Source: Litomosoides sigmodontis
Lineage: Eukaryota; Nematoda; Chromadorea; Rhabditida; Onchocercidae
Direction of reading: 5' to 3'
Assembly: GCA_963070105.1 (NCBI GenBank)
Contig: OY718808.1
Location: forward strand, 5,805,738 to 5,869,737
Length of the DNA: 64,000 nucleotides
The notes below the pieces were generated by a model. That model saw only the letters and a program-made list of their open reading frames with translations, did not search any database and was not told the origin of the DNA. The translations under genes were made by a program, and so were the position numbers. Position 1 is the stretch's first letter; every line of letters starts with the position of its first letter. Positions 44,101-55,840 of the stretch are shown one piece after another.

Positions 44101-47100
44101 ATATGGAAAAGTGAATATTTTTGAATGGCTTTCCCACAGATGAAGCTCTATCAGCAACTCTCATTAACTTGCAGGTGGAATAAATGGAGTGCTCCGTCAT
44201 ACCATACTGATTGTGGAGGCGAAGTCCAATTTGGATAGCATCTTGCAGAACTTTGTGCTGAATATAATCGCCGCCAAAATTAACTTCTTCCAGACTCGGC
44301 AACTTCCTGAACTGCTCAGGTTGAATGGCAGATAAATAAGCTGGCATGATATAGGCATGGGTAACCTTTTGCATTTCTTCTACATCGGGTATTCTTTGAC
44401 TTGCCAGGTGTAAAGTTGCTCCGTTGGTTTGAGCTTCTAGAATATCTGCGAAAAAAATGTCAAATGATGGATTGACTACCTGATAAATGATGCTACTTGA
44501 TTTAATATTCAAGAGCTCCGTATAATTCACCAGCAAGTTGTTAAGTCCATGAAATTCAGTGCAAATCCCTTTTGGTATACCAGTGCTTCCAGACGTGTAA
44601 GTCATGTAAGCTAAGTCATGTTGAGTGAGCTTCCTTCTCAACTCTTCGTCAGAATATCCAGAGATTAAGGTAATTATTTCATTAATATCACTTCTAAATA
44701 CATGATTTTGCTTTGCTAAATTCTGAGTCAATGCTCCGCAGCAATGATTATGATCATCCTGCAAGCAACACTGGTTTACAACAGTATCCTTTTTTTGCTT
44801 GAATTCATAAATGACAGTTGGATAAGTTAATTTTGCAAGGATACTATTCAACTCTTCAGAGGAAGTTTCTGGATTCAACGGAGCCACACCAATGCCACAT
44901 TTCCACAGAGCAAAAATTGTTAAAAGAAGTGGAACAGATCGATCAAAAATGAGCACCATGAAAGTATCGCTTCGCATAGCCTCGCCCAGAGTTTGAAGCC
45001 AGTGCTGTGTGAGGAATCTTGATAATTGATTACTTCTACGTTGCAGGAATGTGCCCGAAAATGGTACTTCTTGTTGAGTTACGCTGTTGCAGTAAGGATT
45101 CATCCTATTTTGCTCCGTGACAGAATCCAAAGCAGTGCACCTTTGTGGGAAATCACAGCGATTCTCAATCCTTCGTTGATAATTCACATATTCCTCTACG
45201 GAACCTATCATTTTTACGCCTTCAATAGGCGTTAGCAAACTGCGTGACATTTTATAGAGAAGTCTAAAGTACTGTTGCACCGTTGTTTCTATGGTAGTTT
45301 TATAGAAACGATTGCCGTTATATTCAATCTTTATTGTCAGACCTTCTTTATGATGTTGGAAATACCACACCTGGTCGTGCTGTGCAAAATTTGAATCGTA
45401 ATAGTGCGAATTCTGTTCGATACCCTCCCTTTCCTCATTACTGTCACCACCGGTAGTGCTAGAAATGTTGCTGCTATCATCCAAAATAAATAAAACTTGA
45501 AAAAGTGTTGAACTTGAAAAGTGATGTTCTAAACGCAAAGCTGCTACTAGGTCATTGAATTGCAGTTGCTTCTGAATACTTTCGTTTAAACGCTTGTAAC
45601 CTTGTGTGATGAAATCCTGAATTCGATTGCTAGGATCAATGGTGCTGACCAGTGGCACCACATTTAATAAGCAGCCGACAATGGAGCACAGCTCAGAAGT
45701 TTCCCTTTGCGAAACTATTATTCCAATGCAGCAGTCTTTGAATCCGTGCCTCTTGTACTGCAGAAGCTGAAAGTTGGAGATAAGAACGGAAAATTGTGTT
45801 ACACAACATCGAGCAGCTAAATTCTGCAAACACTCCTGGAGTTTGGTATGTACTTCAAATTGCAAGTAGCGGCCTGAATATCCCCCAGATTGAAGTTCAG
45901 TTTTATCCATTGGTAACGTAGGCAGCGCAACGTTGAGGAATAGCTGTTGCCAGAAAGCTTTACGTAAGTTCTGACGTTCAGAATCTTGTCTCTGCTGATC
46001 TTCCAGAAGAACAAAATGCCCATATTGATACGGTGCCGGTTTGAGAGAATTCTTGCCGTAGTAAAGCAAGCGCAGTTCGTTTGTCAGTAGTTTTATGGAA
46101 AAGCCATCAATCATAATATGATGCATCTGAATAACAATTGAATTCGAACTTCCGACATCTTTAATAGTCGTACCACAAATTTCATCAAATATATTTTCTT
46201 TCAGCTCTTCGCTCTTTGTGCTCTCTTCACAACCGCCAATAAATATTCTCATTGGAATTGAAGAATCAAATTGATCGATTGCTTCCAGATGCATCATGTT
46301 GAGCGGGCATTCAGATTGCGGACAAATTGCGAAGTAAGCCTCAGTGAGAGATGAAACTGTTTGACCTGTTGCCGTGTAAACCGTTCGCAGTGCCGTGTGC
46401 CTTGCTACCACTCTATTAAATGCCTTTTGCAGTTGAGGAATATCTAAATTTTCAATGCTAAACTTCACAGTTTCAACAAAACTTAATTTCCATATGGGCT
46501 CTAACTGTTGAAGAAAAATTAATCGTTTTTGCGCCATACTCAACGGTATTTCAGTGCCACTTCTGACAATTTCTGTCAGCTTTGTCGCTAGAAATTGGAA
46601 ATCCATGATGGCCTTCATCTTTTCAGGAATACGATTTCCTTGAGTGAACCTCTTCAGAATATATTCACTAAGAGCGTCAACGCTGAGATATCGATGAGCG
46701 CTTCCGTAAGGTATCGAAATTTTTCCGTTAAATTCGTTTTGAAGGATAAACTCCAATCTCGCCAGCTTTAGAGAATCAAATCCAAGTGACATAAACGATA
46801 GTCGATCATCGCCACACGGTGCTCCAACTATCACTTCTACTGCTTTGCGAATTTTATTAATTATCGACATTTTATTTTCCTCATCTGTGCCAAATTGACT
46901 GTAACGGTAGGAAAGATTCGTGACATGAGTTTCTGTCGAACGTTGAATTCCTAGATCTATTTTCGTCGAAAAATCAAGACAGGACTCATCAGCTCTATGG
47001 TCGTCATTTTTTGCTTTTTCCACGATCTTTTCACAGACAACGGACTTTCCTGATTCTTCTGGAAATTTTGCAATATTTTTCGAAAAACCACTGCTGAAAC

Positions 47101-47743
47101 TAATTCCTCTAATATAACCGCATTCAAGTCCATCAGAATCATAGAGATTAATGGTTATTTTAGTAAATTCAGATTCAGCAATTGCTATCCACAGTAATCT
47201 TCCAAAAATAGTCATCGGTAATGCAACTTGCTCAATTTCTTCTACCACAATTTGTAGAGCACTACCGAAGTGCGCTTGCAACGAGTACTCCAAAAAGGTC
47301 AGAAGCTCACTATCCGAAACAAAATACTCTTTATCAGTGATAAATTTAAGACAAAGCACTGTTTCGAATTGCCCACCTTTCGTGAATCCGTCATTTCTTC
47401 TTTTCCATGCAGAGATATCTTGCAGAATCTTTGAAGGTAATGCACGCAAATTATCAATTTTTAGCATGCAAACCAAAATTTCATCTAAATTCCGACACGG
47501 TTTTGTTTGCCAGTAGCGTATTTCTCCGATATATCCTTGAATTATCTGATTTTCAGATGCAACTTCGACAAGTTCTAAATTGTTCAGTCCACCGGGCGAT
47601 TCCTGCAGTGATTTTCGACTCAGTTGATGTTCCACTCGTTGGTCACCGATTTTAACACAGTCGACCACAACGAGCAACGAATTGCCCTCAAATCTTCGCC
47701 GACTTTCACTGATCAGTGGCAACAAAACTCTTCTCAGTTCCAT
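35150..47743 (-). CDS. Multimodular non-ribosomal peptide synthetase with thioesterase, two exons, 4130 aa; nrps-1-like
   Basis: Assembly-line enzyme joining amino acids on phosphopantetheine carriers. Exon 1 47743-35776 and exon 2 35574-35150 join in frame (GAA G|GTAACC ... TTTCAG|AT). Order by residue: about 1-300 unassigned; ACP-like carrier, Ser324 (LGFDSL); C1 with MHHIMIDG (His541/542); A1 with TYTSGSTGIPKG (1048-1059), NQYGMTEHS, NGKIDR; PCP Ser1446 (GGDS); C2 with DHLIVDG (His1676); PCP Ser2065 (GGHS); C3 with SHVVCDG (His2265); A2 with FTSGTTGKPKG (2768-2778), NYGPTETTAYA, GRYDKQVKIRGYRID; PCP Ser3153 (GGNS); C4 with NHIISDA (His3357); PCP Ser3786 (GGTS); thioesterase with GASFG (Ser3973) and, in exon 2, SIDG and SHNTML as likely Asp and His. 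Both A domains keep the Asp (SFDIF, TFDNS) that binds the alpha-amino group. C2 and C4 modules lack A domains. The likely relative is C. elegans NRPS-1 of nemamide synthesis; orthology needs a tree. The start is set by an acceptor nine bases upstream. Confidence 0.95.
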
Positions 47744-47750
47744 TTTCAAA

Positions 47751-47760
47751 TTCTGCAAGT
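47751..47760 (-). promoter_or_regulatory. Candidate trans-splice (or 3' splice) acceptor of the NRPS gene
   Basis: ACTTGCAG followed by AATTTGAAA and the ATG at 47743. No coding exon is evident in the next 1.5 kb upstream on this strand, so spliced-leader addition is the simplest reading. An internal splice site fed by distant upstream exons is the alternative. Confidence 0.45.
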
Positions 47761-49286
47761 GTCAAAAGTAAAAGAGGCTAATTTACTCCTCGCGCGACCC
47801 GTTTGGCATAATCAAAATAATTAATATGAATGTGAGATAAGTATTGATAGATTAATTAGCAAAATTCATCGCCAAATTTTACTTAAAAACAGTTATCATC
47901 CCAATTTTCTCTACTACATTTTCAATCGCCGCAGTGATCGTAAGCGATTGTACAGCCCGATCGATACTTATCACACTACTGGTGGGTCATTTCTCGAACT
48001 CAACAATGGTGCATCAAAACTTCCTGCAACGGAATATTTAATGAAAAATGGTGTTGACAGTAAATTTAATAAATTAAAGAGCCATTGAGAGGAGATGAAT
48101 GTGGAAGAGTGATTCCTGCGAAGAATGATGTTGGATATCGTAGATTGGTATTTTAAACGGGCAGATTAGCATAATCACATCCAGCGATCGTAGCTAATTT
48201 TATAAGAATTATCTCAGTTCTTCCTTTTTCTTTTTTAAATTTCTCCAATGCCTACCGGCAGAAGACATTAGTTGCTTGAAATATTCAAATTGAATTTTAC
48301 TTTTCTTTTAATGGACTAAATAAAATTTCAAAGAACAACTTTTGACCTTAAATTTTTATTTAATTGATGCTAAGTGAAAATTGCAAGCAGTTATTTTAAA
48401 GCTTAATTTATTTATTAGTAAATCTAATGCGTATGATGGTGAGCGAGGTAACAAACTGTTAGAATATGCATGTGTTATGGAAGTGATTAAAAGAACCGAT
48501 TAAATTATCAGACATCAAAGTATTAAAGTTCTCGATGCCTTTATTTTATGGATTATGAAGCTTAGAAATCATTAATGTAATTTGGGCAATTTAGCTAATT
48601 GATATTTATTTTCCTTTATGGTGGTGCGAAGTGAAACAGAACGGCTAAATTAAGCGTCGTGTATTGTTCCTTTATTGTTTCACTCAAAATAACGTAAGAT
48701 AAATTGCATTAATTAAATTCTTACTAGTCCATAATTATGGCTTTAAAAAAAACATCATTTTCCACGTTGCATATGAAAAATCAATTTCTTCTTTCTAATA
48801 TTACTGTTTTCAATTTGAAATTTAACATAGACGATATTTGAAAGTAATTGAACTTACCATCAGCTAACTTGACCAGCATTTATGGAGAATTTTAAGCGCA
48901 CTTATTACTTACTATCGTTTTTTATTTGCTCGCTTGTCGTCAGCTGAGAGTTAAACTTGAATTTTAAATTTCAATTCTAGCTAAAAAGAACTGTAAAATT
49001 TTTACAACTTCAGAATTATTTCTGTAACTTCGAGCTCACTATATGTGCTAATTTATTTTAAAGATTTTGCACTTTATGTTAGTGTCACACGTGGATAATC
49101 AATTGCTAAGTTGTTTTCTAGAAATTTCAAGCCACTAAATTCAGTGGGTGAAAAAGCCACTCAAGAAGTAGCTAGCTAGTTACCGCACCGAAACGAACAA
49201 CTTGATTACTTTTCACTCTTTTTCAACAAAATTCTACTTCAGTGAAGCAGACTGTCAGAAGTTCAGAAATGTGGAAAGTTTTATTT
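47761..49286. other. Intergenic between NRPS and receptor-like gene
   Basis: Presumed NRPS promoter and 3' flank of the receptor-like gene. AT-rich, no long open frame on either strand. In particular I find no minus-strand exon encoding the four membrane helices that the receptor-like gene lacks, nor additional NRPS or PKS coding sequence. Confidence 0.5.
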
Positions 49287-50870
49287 TTAAATGTTTTGGT
49301 AAATGTCTGCTTTATTAAAACAATGAATAGTTTGGTTAGATTCAATGAGAAATTGCACGACAGTTTGGAGCATCGATTCGCCGTTCAGTGCAACTTCCTG
49401 AAATGCTGTAATTGCGTAATTGATAGCTACGATTGGATCTCTCAGGTTCTTCGGTAACATTACGTCACCCACACGGTACACTACCGATTCCGCTCCTGAA
49501 TTATCGAAACTTCCAATTGTCAGGGAACAATTCAGCACTGATAAATCACTCTGAAAACTTTGCCTTCAATATTTTAAATATGTCTTACAACAACCAATAA
49601 GTTAGATATTTCTTGTACACGAAAACGAATCAAATCAGCGCAATTGTACGTTTGAGAGCGCTTTCACAACACAAATAGAAAAAGTTCTATCTATTCAACA
49701 TTAGTATAAAATGTTACTTTCCTAATTAACGCATCAATTTTTCTTTAAACTCATTACAATTCATTTCTCTCCCTAGTAATTTTATGGATATAAGATACGG
49801 TTACAATTAATTGCTTGATTAATTAATTAGAGATCAAATTTAGCCCGCTCAATTTTTTTCAGATAAATAGAAACGATGTAAAATCTGCATACCTACTTGT
49901 TAATTACCTGACTTTGGCTTTAGTTTCCGTAATTTTAGATGAACACCAAAAATTCTTCCTTACTTGTTGAAGAACGAAATTTGAAGTGCAAGGAAATGTT
50001 AAAATAGCTTGTTGCTTCAAACAAATAGCACCATCAGCGTACAGACGAAGTGATTCTGCTCCAGACGCTGTGACGGATTCGTAGAAGTTTGTGTCAGGTC
50101 TCCAGATTTTGGTATTCTTTGGAATCTGAAACGAGAATAGAAGGATGTGTAAGAGCTCAGAAGTTTTAAATAAAAAAAGCAAAAGCAAAAAAATTCCTTA
50201 CTGCCATTAAAAACTAAGTTAATATTGAATGAAAAAAATTTACTATAAAAATTCAAAATTTTCCAGTTATTTAAATTCTGCAAAATTAAAAAAGGAATCA
50301 CTTACAGTGATGGATTTAATCCCCGCATATTTAAGACGTGAATCTTGCCATTTTTGGAAAATTTCACACCATAAAGAAAGTGTGTCGGAGTGAAGGACCA
50401 CATGACGTACTGCAAAACTTATCGTCACCTAAAACGCTGATAGAAAGCTGAAATAATCTGAAATATTTTTTGAATTTTATGAATAAATTCAGTGCGTCTA
50501 ATTCAGATTTATTGCAATATCTATTTAAGATATACTTTGCTTGCTCTTTAATTTTTACAACAACAATGACACTCTTAAAAAGCATTTAGTTTTAGAAGTG
50601 CAAAACAAAATTCAAAATTTGCAAAATTTGAAATTGTTTTTGAAGTGACTCAAAGCCAATACCTACCGATAATTGTGCTAATTGAAAATATAAGGCGCAA
50701 GTGAAGGGGACAGTGTCAACATATACCTGCATGGAACGGTTGTCAGCATATTCATAATCATATCCTTCCAGTAATTCCGAGAGTTCCACCTGATTTGCAT
50801 TTCGACTGATAACGAATGAGAGATTGTTGGAGGGACAACTATTCAACAGCAATAGCAGTAGTGGTAGCAT
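49287..50870 (-). CDS. Cys-loop ligand-gated ion channel extracellular domain without membrane helices, four exons, 250 aa
   Basis: Exons 50870-50667, 50428-50306, 50125-49964 and 49550-49287 join in frame (753 nt). MLPLLLLLLNSC is a signal peptide. The ligand-binding domain shows ELLEGYDYEYADNRSMQVYV, then WQDSRLKYAGIKSI (WxDxRL), and IPKNTKIWRPDTNFYES (loop A region, about 110-126). The Cys-loop pair is Cys155 and Cys171, then LTIGSF, a NGESML stretch, and one Cys240 where nicotinic alpha subunits have a vicinal pair. The frame stops at TAA right after the last strand (KADIYQNI), where family members continue into helix M1. No M1-M4 exons were found downstream. It could be a secreted binding protein resembling molluscan AChBP, a truncated receptor with unseen exons, or a decaying gene; the open, well-spliced frame argues against decay. 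The first exon and stop are well supported. Confidence 0.8.
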
Positions 50871-53800
50871 CTAAGCACTAACTTCTCGTATTGCACGTCA
50901 ACGTGCTATTAAGAAGCGTCAAGTTTGGAAGGTGCAAGAAAGTTTCAAAATTCTGAAAATTTGAAATTATTTGTTAAAATATCAGGAATAAGTGATGTTT
51001 TGAATGCGTCAAAAAAGTAAAGTACAAAGTTTTCCTCCCCAATTTTATTTTGAATGCTTTGACACTAAATTTGCTTTGTGTTTGTCTTATCTTTCCTCCT
51101 ACTCCTTTACAATTATCGTTTTTGAAAAAAAGAAAAAATGAATATGCTTGAAATCACGGGCCGCATCCTTCATTCGTCTCCAAATTAATTACAGTGCTAT
51201 GCATCAGAAATTATATTTTACAAACAATTCTCAGAAGATATTTTTGGAATTTTTTCCAAGCAGAAAATTTTAAAAGGAATTGGAGAAAAGAAAAAATCAG
51301 TGAAGTCAAGCAATCAGTGGAATTTAATATCAGTGGTGGACAGGTTTAAAAGAGGCCCATATGTACTTGTGCAAAGTGTCGGAATTCAATTTCCTGGGAC
51401 TATGCCAGAAAAGCGGCTCTAGCGCTGGTTGCAGAATTGCAACTCCGATCAGCTACGTCAATAGCGGGACGGAAAATAGCGGATAGGAAGATAGGTCAGT
51501 GGAAATTAGTCAATTCGAACTAACTTTATCATAGATGAGCATGCCTATAAAATCTATTCCTTCTGAAAATTTTCAAAAAAGTAGAGAAGTAACGGAAAAA
51601 GCGAAATGAATGAAATCAAATGAAATTGATAAATGAATAAAGCAATTCATTGAACCATTTCCGATTGATCAGAGATAGCCGTAAAAATGTGAACCGATAA
51701 GTACGTCAGATGAATGAATGAAAAGTACGTGAGAGAGACAACAAGCCAATGAAAGAGACGAAATAAGGCGGAAGCCAAGCGCAGCCTTCTTATCGAATTG
51801 TTTTTGAATGCTGAAATTGGCTAGTGCATTTATAATTCTTCATTATTTTGGCCACCAACATCGTACTGTTTTATGGCCTAAACCGAAGGCTCGAAATGTC
51901 AACATGAAATTGGAGTTATTAATGTGCCTCATTAATTCGTCATTGAAATAATGGAAATGAATTGTCTCGACAGCCTCCATGATGAGAGAGAGATTGATTG
52001 AAGGAAGGAGCATGGATGGATAGCATCGCATCGGTTTAACATTTTACGTCTCCTCTCCGCTTGCCTCAATTCATGAAGCGATTGATTTTTTGTTCCTCAA
52101 CACGTCTACGTCTAATATATCACCTGAATTAGCTTGAAATTTCTTCAGCAATTTCACCCTCTACTCTTTTACCAAACTCTTCGATGAAAAAATGAATGTT
52201 AGAGAGGGCTTTAAGCTAGCAATCTGAAATACTTTTTATTTCTATTACTTTCTTCAACAACAATGCCATTTAACTTAAAATATTTTTTTGAAATTTCAAA
52301 ATGATACTTTATAAGAGTATAAGTTAACAAAATTGCTAATTAAATGAAACTTTAGAAAAAAACGTGCAAACTGTTGTTGAGAAAATTTTGGCGAAAGCTT
52401 TAAAATGTTCAAGGAGTAATGGAAGAGGGAGAAGACGGGAGGGAAATGATGTGATTTTATTGCTACTCTGAGAGCTGAGAGTTATCCATAGGGATCTTTT
52501 GAAGAATGGAAGTACTTCTTCCTGAAGGAAGAAAAAGCGGAAAGAGCTATTTGGACATTCATTTCAATGTCTTTTAATTTTTTTGAGAAAAAAGATATGC
52601 ATTGCAGATTTATAGCATTGGAATATGCGAGCGACAAAAAAACAAACATTCATCCTTCTTAAGTTCTGAACCTCACAATGCTGCAGTTAACGAGTGAAGT
52701 GTTAAATTAGCTGAAATAAATAAATGACACTGTGAAAGAGAGTTGCTACACTTCCTTTTTGTAAAGTTCAATTTGAAATAGCACAAGTCTGAGCGGCAAA
52801 TCAGTAGATGGAAGTCGAGAATCAATTTATAGCTAATTAATGAGACATTCAATTTTGGATTTAGCAGAGCTTCGATATGGTGGAAATGCGAAAAGCAAAA
52901 CGTGTCTTCCAATTTCAGATGTGTCGGTTCCGGAACGCTTCTGAACTCCACGGCGGCCAAATACTTGATATAAATTTTCATTTTGCGTGCAATTGTATAA
53001 TTGAGTAGTCCATGCGCTTTCGTTCGTTTTTGTTTTTTTTTTTTTAGTTTTTAATTTCACGCATCAAACTAGGATTTCGCCCCAGAAGACTTCTTCTTGT
53101 CCTTTTTTTCAGTCCTTGGGCTTCTGTTTTTTGCTCGTTGTTACTAATTTCTCTTCAGTTAGTATTCGTATTTTTACTTTGGCTAATGGTCATTGATGGA
53201 GTTAGATTGTATTTCTTTGATGAGAGAGATAGCGTTGATTTATTTCGATCCTTTCCTCCTTTTCCATTTGTTTTTCTCATCGAGTTATTTTTAACTCTTT
53301 CGAAAAGTAAGGGTTTTTAATCTCTTTGACTTGCATGTTTTTGCTGTGATACTTCAATTGCTGCTGTAATCATATCGCCAATGGTTTCCATCACTTTTGA
53401 GGTTGTTTTAGTATTATTCTTAATGTTTTTGCTTCGTAAGTCAATTTATTTTGCAAAATTTATCTATTCTTTCTATTCATCAAACATTATTTTTCTAAAT
53501 TTTTCACAATTTTTTAAATTTAATTCTAAACGTGGAGACAGTGTATTGCTCAGTTGGTTTTGCGACTTCGAATTATTAGTTTCATAGCCACGATGGCTGC
53601 TGCTAGCTTTTAATTGATTCACTGCCAGGGTCGTGCGTTTTGCCAGCCTGAATTGACTTTAAAAGTTACTGGTCATTACTGACACTGAAGTTGTGAGTTC
53701 ATAAAATCTTCACTGGATAGTTTGAGTATTGGTGAATTTGAGCTTTTTTATGTTGATGCTGTGTTCTACCGGTATTGGAACTAATGTGGACGTCTATTGC

Positions 53801-54646
53801 ACTTCTACATTTTCTCGATATTCCTTAGATACTTTCAATGGGCTGCTTCTAATTTTCTCGCTGTGAATTGTTCTATGCTCAGTTCTGAAATTTGTGCCGT
53901 TGACGATATATATATGTAATGCTAATTGAAGAGAAGGTAGGAATGAAGTAGTTTCTTAACAAGTCATTTCCAATAAATTTCCCAAAACTTCCTATCTACA
54001 AGAAAAAAAGTGTTTAATAAATGCTTAGCGAATGTACTGGATGAATTAAGGTATTATTATATGCGTCACTGATGCAATAGCCGAAATGCGCGGCAATAAC
54101 ATAAATGGCAATAGCCAAATGCGCTTCTTAAAAGCACTAACCTTAGAACTTACACGCTATTTCAGAACATTAATGATAATATGAGAAATATACCGTGAGG
54201 TACTTACACCTTTACTCAGCCAATTTCGCTTTAAGAAAAGTCTAAATTCCACATAAACGTACTTCAGTTATAATACATCCACAACATTTGAAAGAGCAGA
54301 AAAGAACGTATTAACAACAAAGGAATGCTTCTTAAAATATGATCAAATGATTAACAGTTCGGATGACATCAAGGTTAGAGGTCATGAGAATATTTAGATG
54401 ATTTATAACTTAATGCGATCTAACTGAAATGAACAAAATCAACCAAGACAATAGAAGTGTTTCTTGCCAATATATACAAGATGTTGCATTGTTTTTCTTC
54501 ATCATAAGGAACGATCTGAAGATGCGGATGGTTGGCGCTCTTGTCGTAGCTGACTTGGAAACTGAAGATTTTTTAACCTTCGACACATTCAGAACTATTC
54601 GTTATTTTTATCAGTTACACAAATAATAGTGCAAATGAGAACTCAC
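50871..54646. other. Intergenic or large 3' intron region
   Basis: No secure gene. Coding-like minus-strand fragments appear near 53647-53480 and 53430-53310 but have no shared frame or recognised domain. A 15-codon piece at 53647-53603, after TCAATTCAG and ending in TAG, would be in phase as a last exon of the type II membrane protein gene to the right. The T-rich tract at 53030-53050 and short hydrophobic plus frames at 53138-53587 look like noise. Confidence 0.4.
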
Positions 54647-55840
54647 CACGACATCGCCTTCCTTCAGTGCAGCATATCTCTCAGAGATGGATCGACCAAG
54701 CTTCGGTGATACAGAGGGATGGTCTGTTGTCTGAAAGTGATGGAATCAGTAGCACTTCCTCCCCTCCCTAATTAACAATCATGGATCGCTCAATTTACTG
54801 AATGCTTTGACCGAGGAAACTTCAAATTTAGCTTACATATGCTTAGAGATCTTTGATATCACTTCACACATAAACAAATGAACGAATTAACAAAGAAATA
54901 AGTTCTAAAGTTTCTGAAAACTTTTACGTAATGGATCAACTCATTTATGTGATAAATCGATGATGGAGAAGTATTAATTCAGAGAGAGAAGGAGGAAAAA
55001 AGAGAAAGAGGAAGAAATTATCTGTTCAGAACTTGAAAGATTCATTACGTTTAGCATTTAAAAATATTTGAATTTCTAACTACTTGAGACGTTTTCGAGC
55101 ACGCTGTGTCATCATCATTAACACAGTCAAATTCGCAACCTTTCGATGGAAGTTCATTCTGTAATTCGATAAAAATTAAGGCGATCATATTTCCATGCTA
55201 TATTAGCCAAAAATCATCTGAATTTGTAAAAAATATCATTATTATTCATAAATTAGCATTAGAAGTCTTTTGTTGAACTTTTGTTTACTAATCTGAGAAA
55301 CAATTATTGCTCTAATTAACTTCTACATTTCATACATTTGTTCAATTAGTTAAATGACTTACGGTAGGAGGTGGAATAATCCGTTCATCAAGCATACTAC
55401 GAGACTCTTCCAATTTCTTTAGCGCTTTCTGAATATCACAATCATCGCAAACATCTGCCCTGGTGATGAAATCAAAATCTTTCCTCTCGTCATAATTATT
55501 CAAATCATTCACTGTTGATTCTGTTGCTGACGTAGCACTCCTATCCCTGAAATTCTCAAATTGAAAACCACATTTCATGTTAACCTGAAATTTGATACAA
55601 ATTATCGACACCCAAAACATTCTGCGAAAAAGTAATGTAAATAAAGAAAAGAATTGAACTCAGAATAATGATGAAGAATTTGATGGCCATTTGTCGACGC
55701 TTCAACCGGAACATATATCGGATCGAGCATTTTAATTCGGGAAGCCTGTAAAACTGAGGCATCTCTCGGTAAATTTTGATCACTTACCCGTCTACACCGC
55801 TATCATTAACTTTAGTTTGTTTTAATTTAAAATCAAACAT
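54647..55840 (-). CDS. Type II single-pass membrane protein, unrecognised; five exons found, 3' end unresolved
   Basis: Exons 55840-55788, 55745-55619, 55584-55363, 55158-55084 and 54730-54647 join in phase to 187 codons without a stop. The first intron is only 42 bases, with strong GTAAGT and TTTTACAG sites; the exon 2 donor (AAT|GTTTTG) is weak. The N-terminus MFDFKLKQTKVNDSGVDGLP is cytosolic, then basic RLKRRQMAIK leads into one membrane helix (about 38-57, FFIIILSSILFFIYITF). The lumenal part is polar and acidic with paired cysteines (DVCDDCDIQ, GCEFDCVNDDDTAC) and ends so far at RYAALKEGDVV. The topology resembles Golgi enzymes or ectodomain proteins, but I recognise no catalytic motif. 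A possible terminal exon at 53647-53603 would give about 201 aa. An in-frame stop just before the ATG supports the chosen start. Confidence 0.6.

Noticed and set aside
36261..47655. Many 60-121 codon plus-strand frames across the NRPS region
   Set aside because: All are shadows of the NRPS coding strand, which carries ordered C, A and PCP motifs throughout.
35150..47743. NRPS as bacterial contamination or a mis-assembled symbiont segment
   Set aside because: The last exon is joined by a proper GT-AG intron completing the thioesterase, base composition is AT-rich like the neighbours, and both sides are continuous with nematode genes.
49242..49457. 71-codon plus-strand frame
   Set aside because: Antisense to the last exon of the receptor-like gene.
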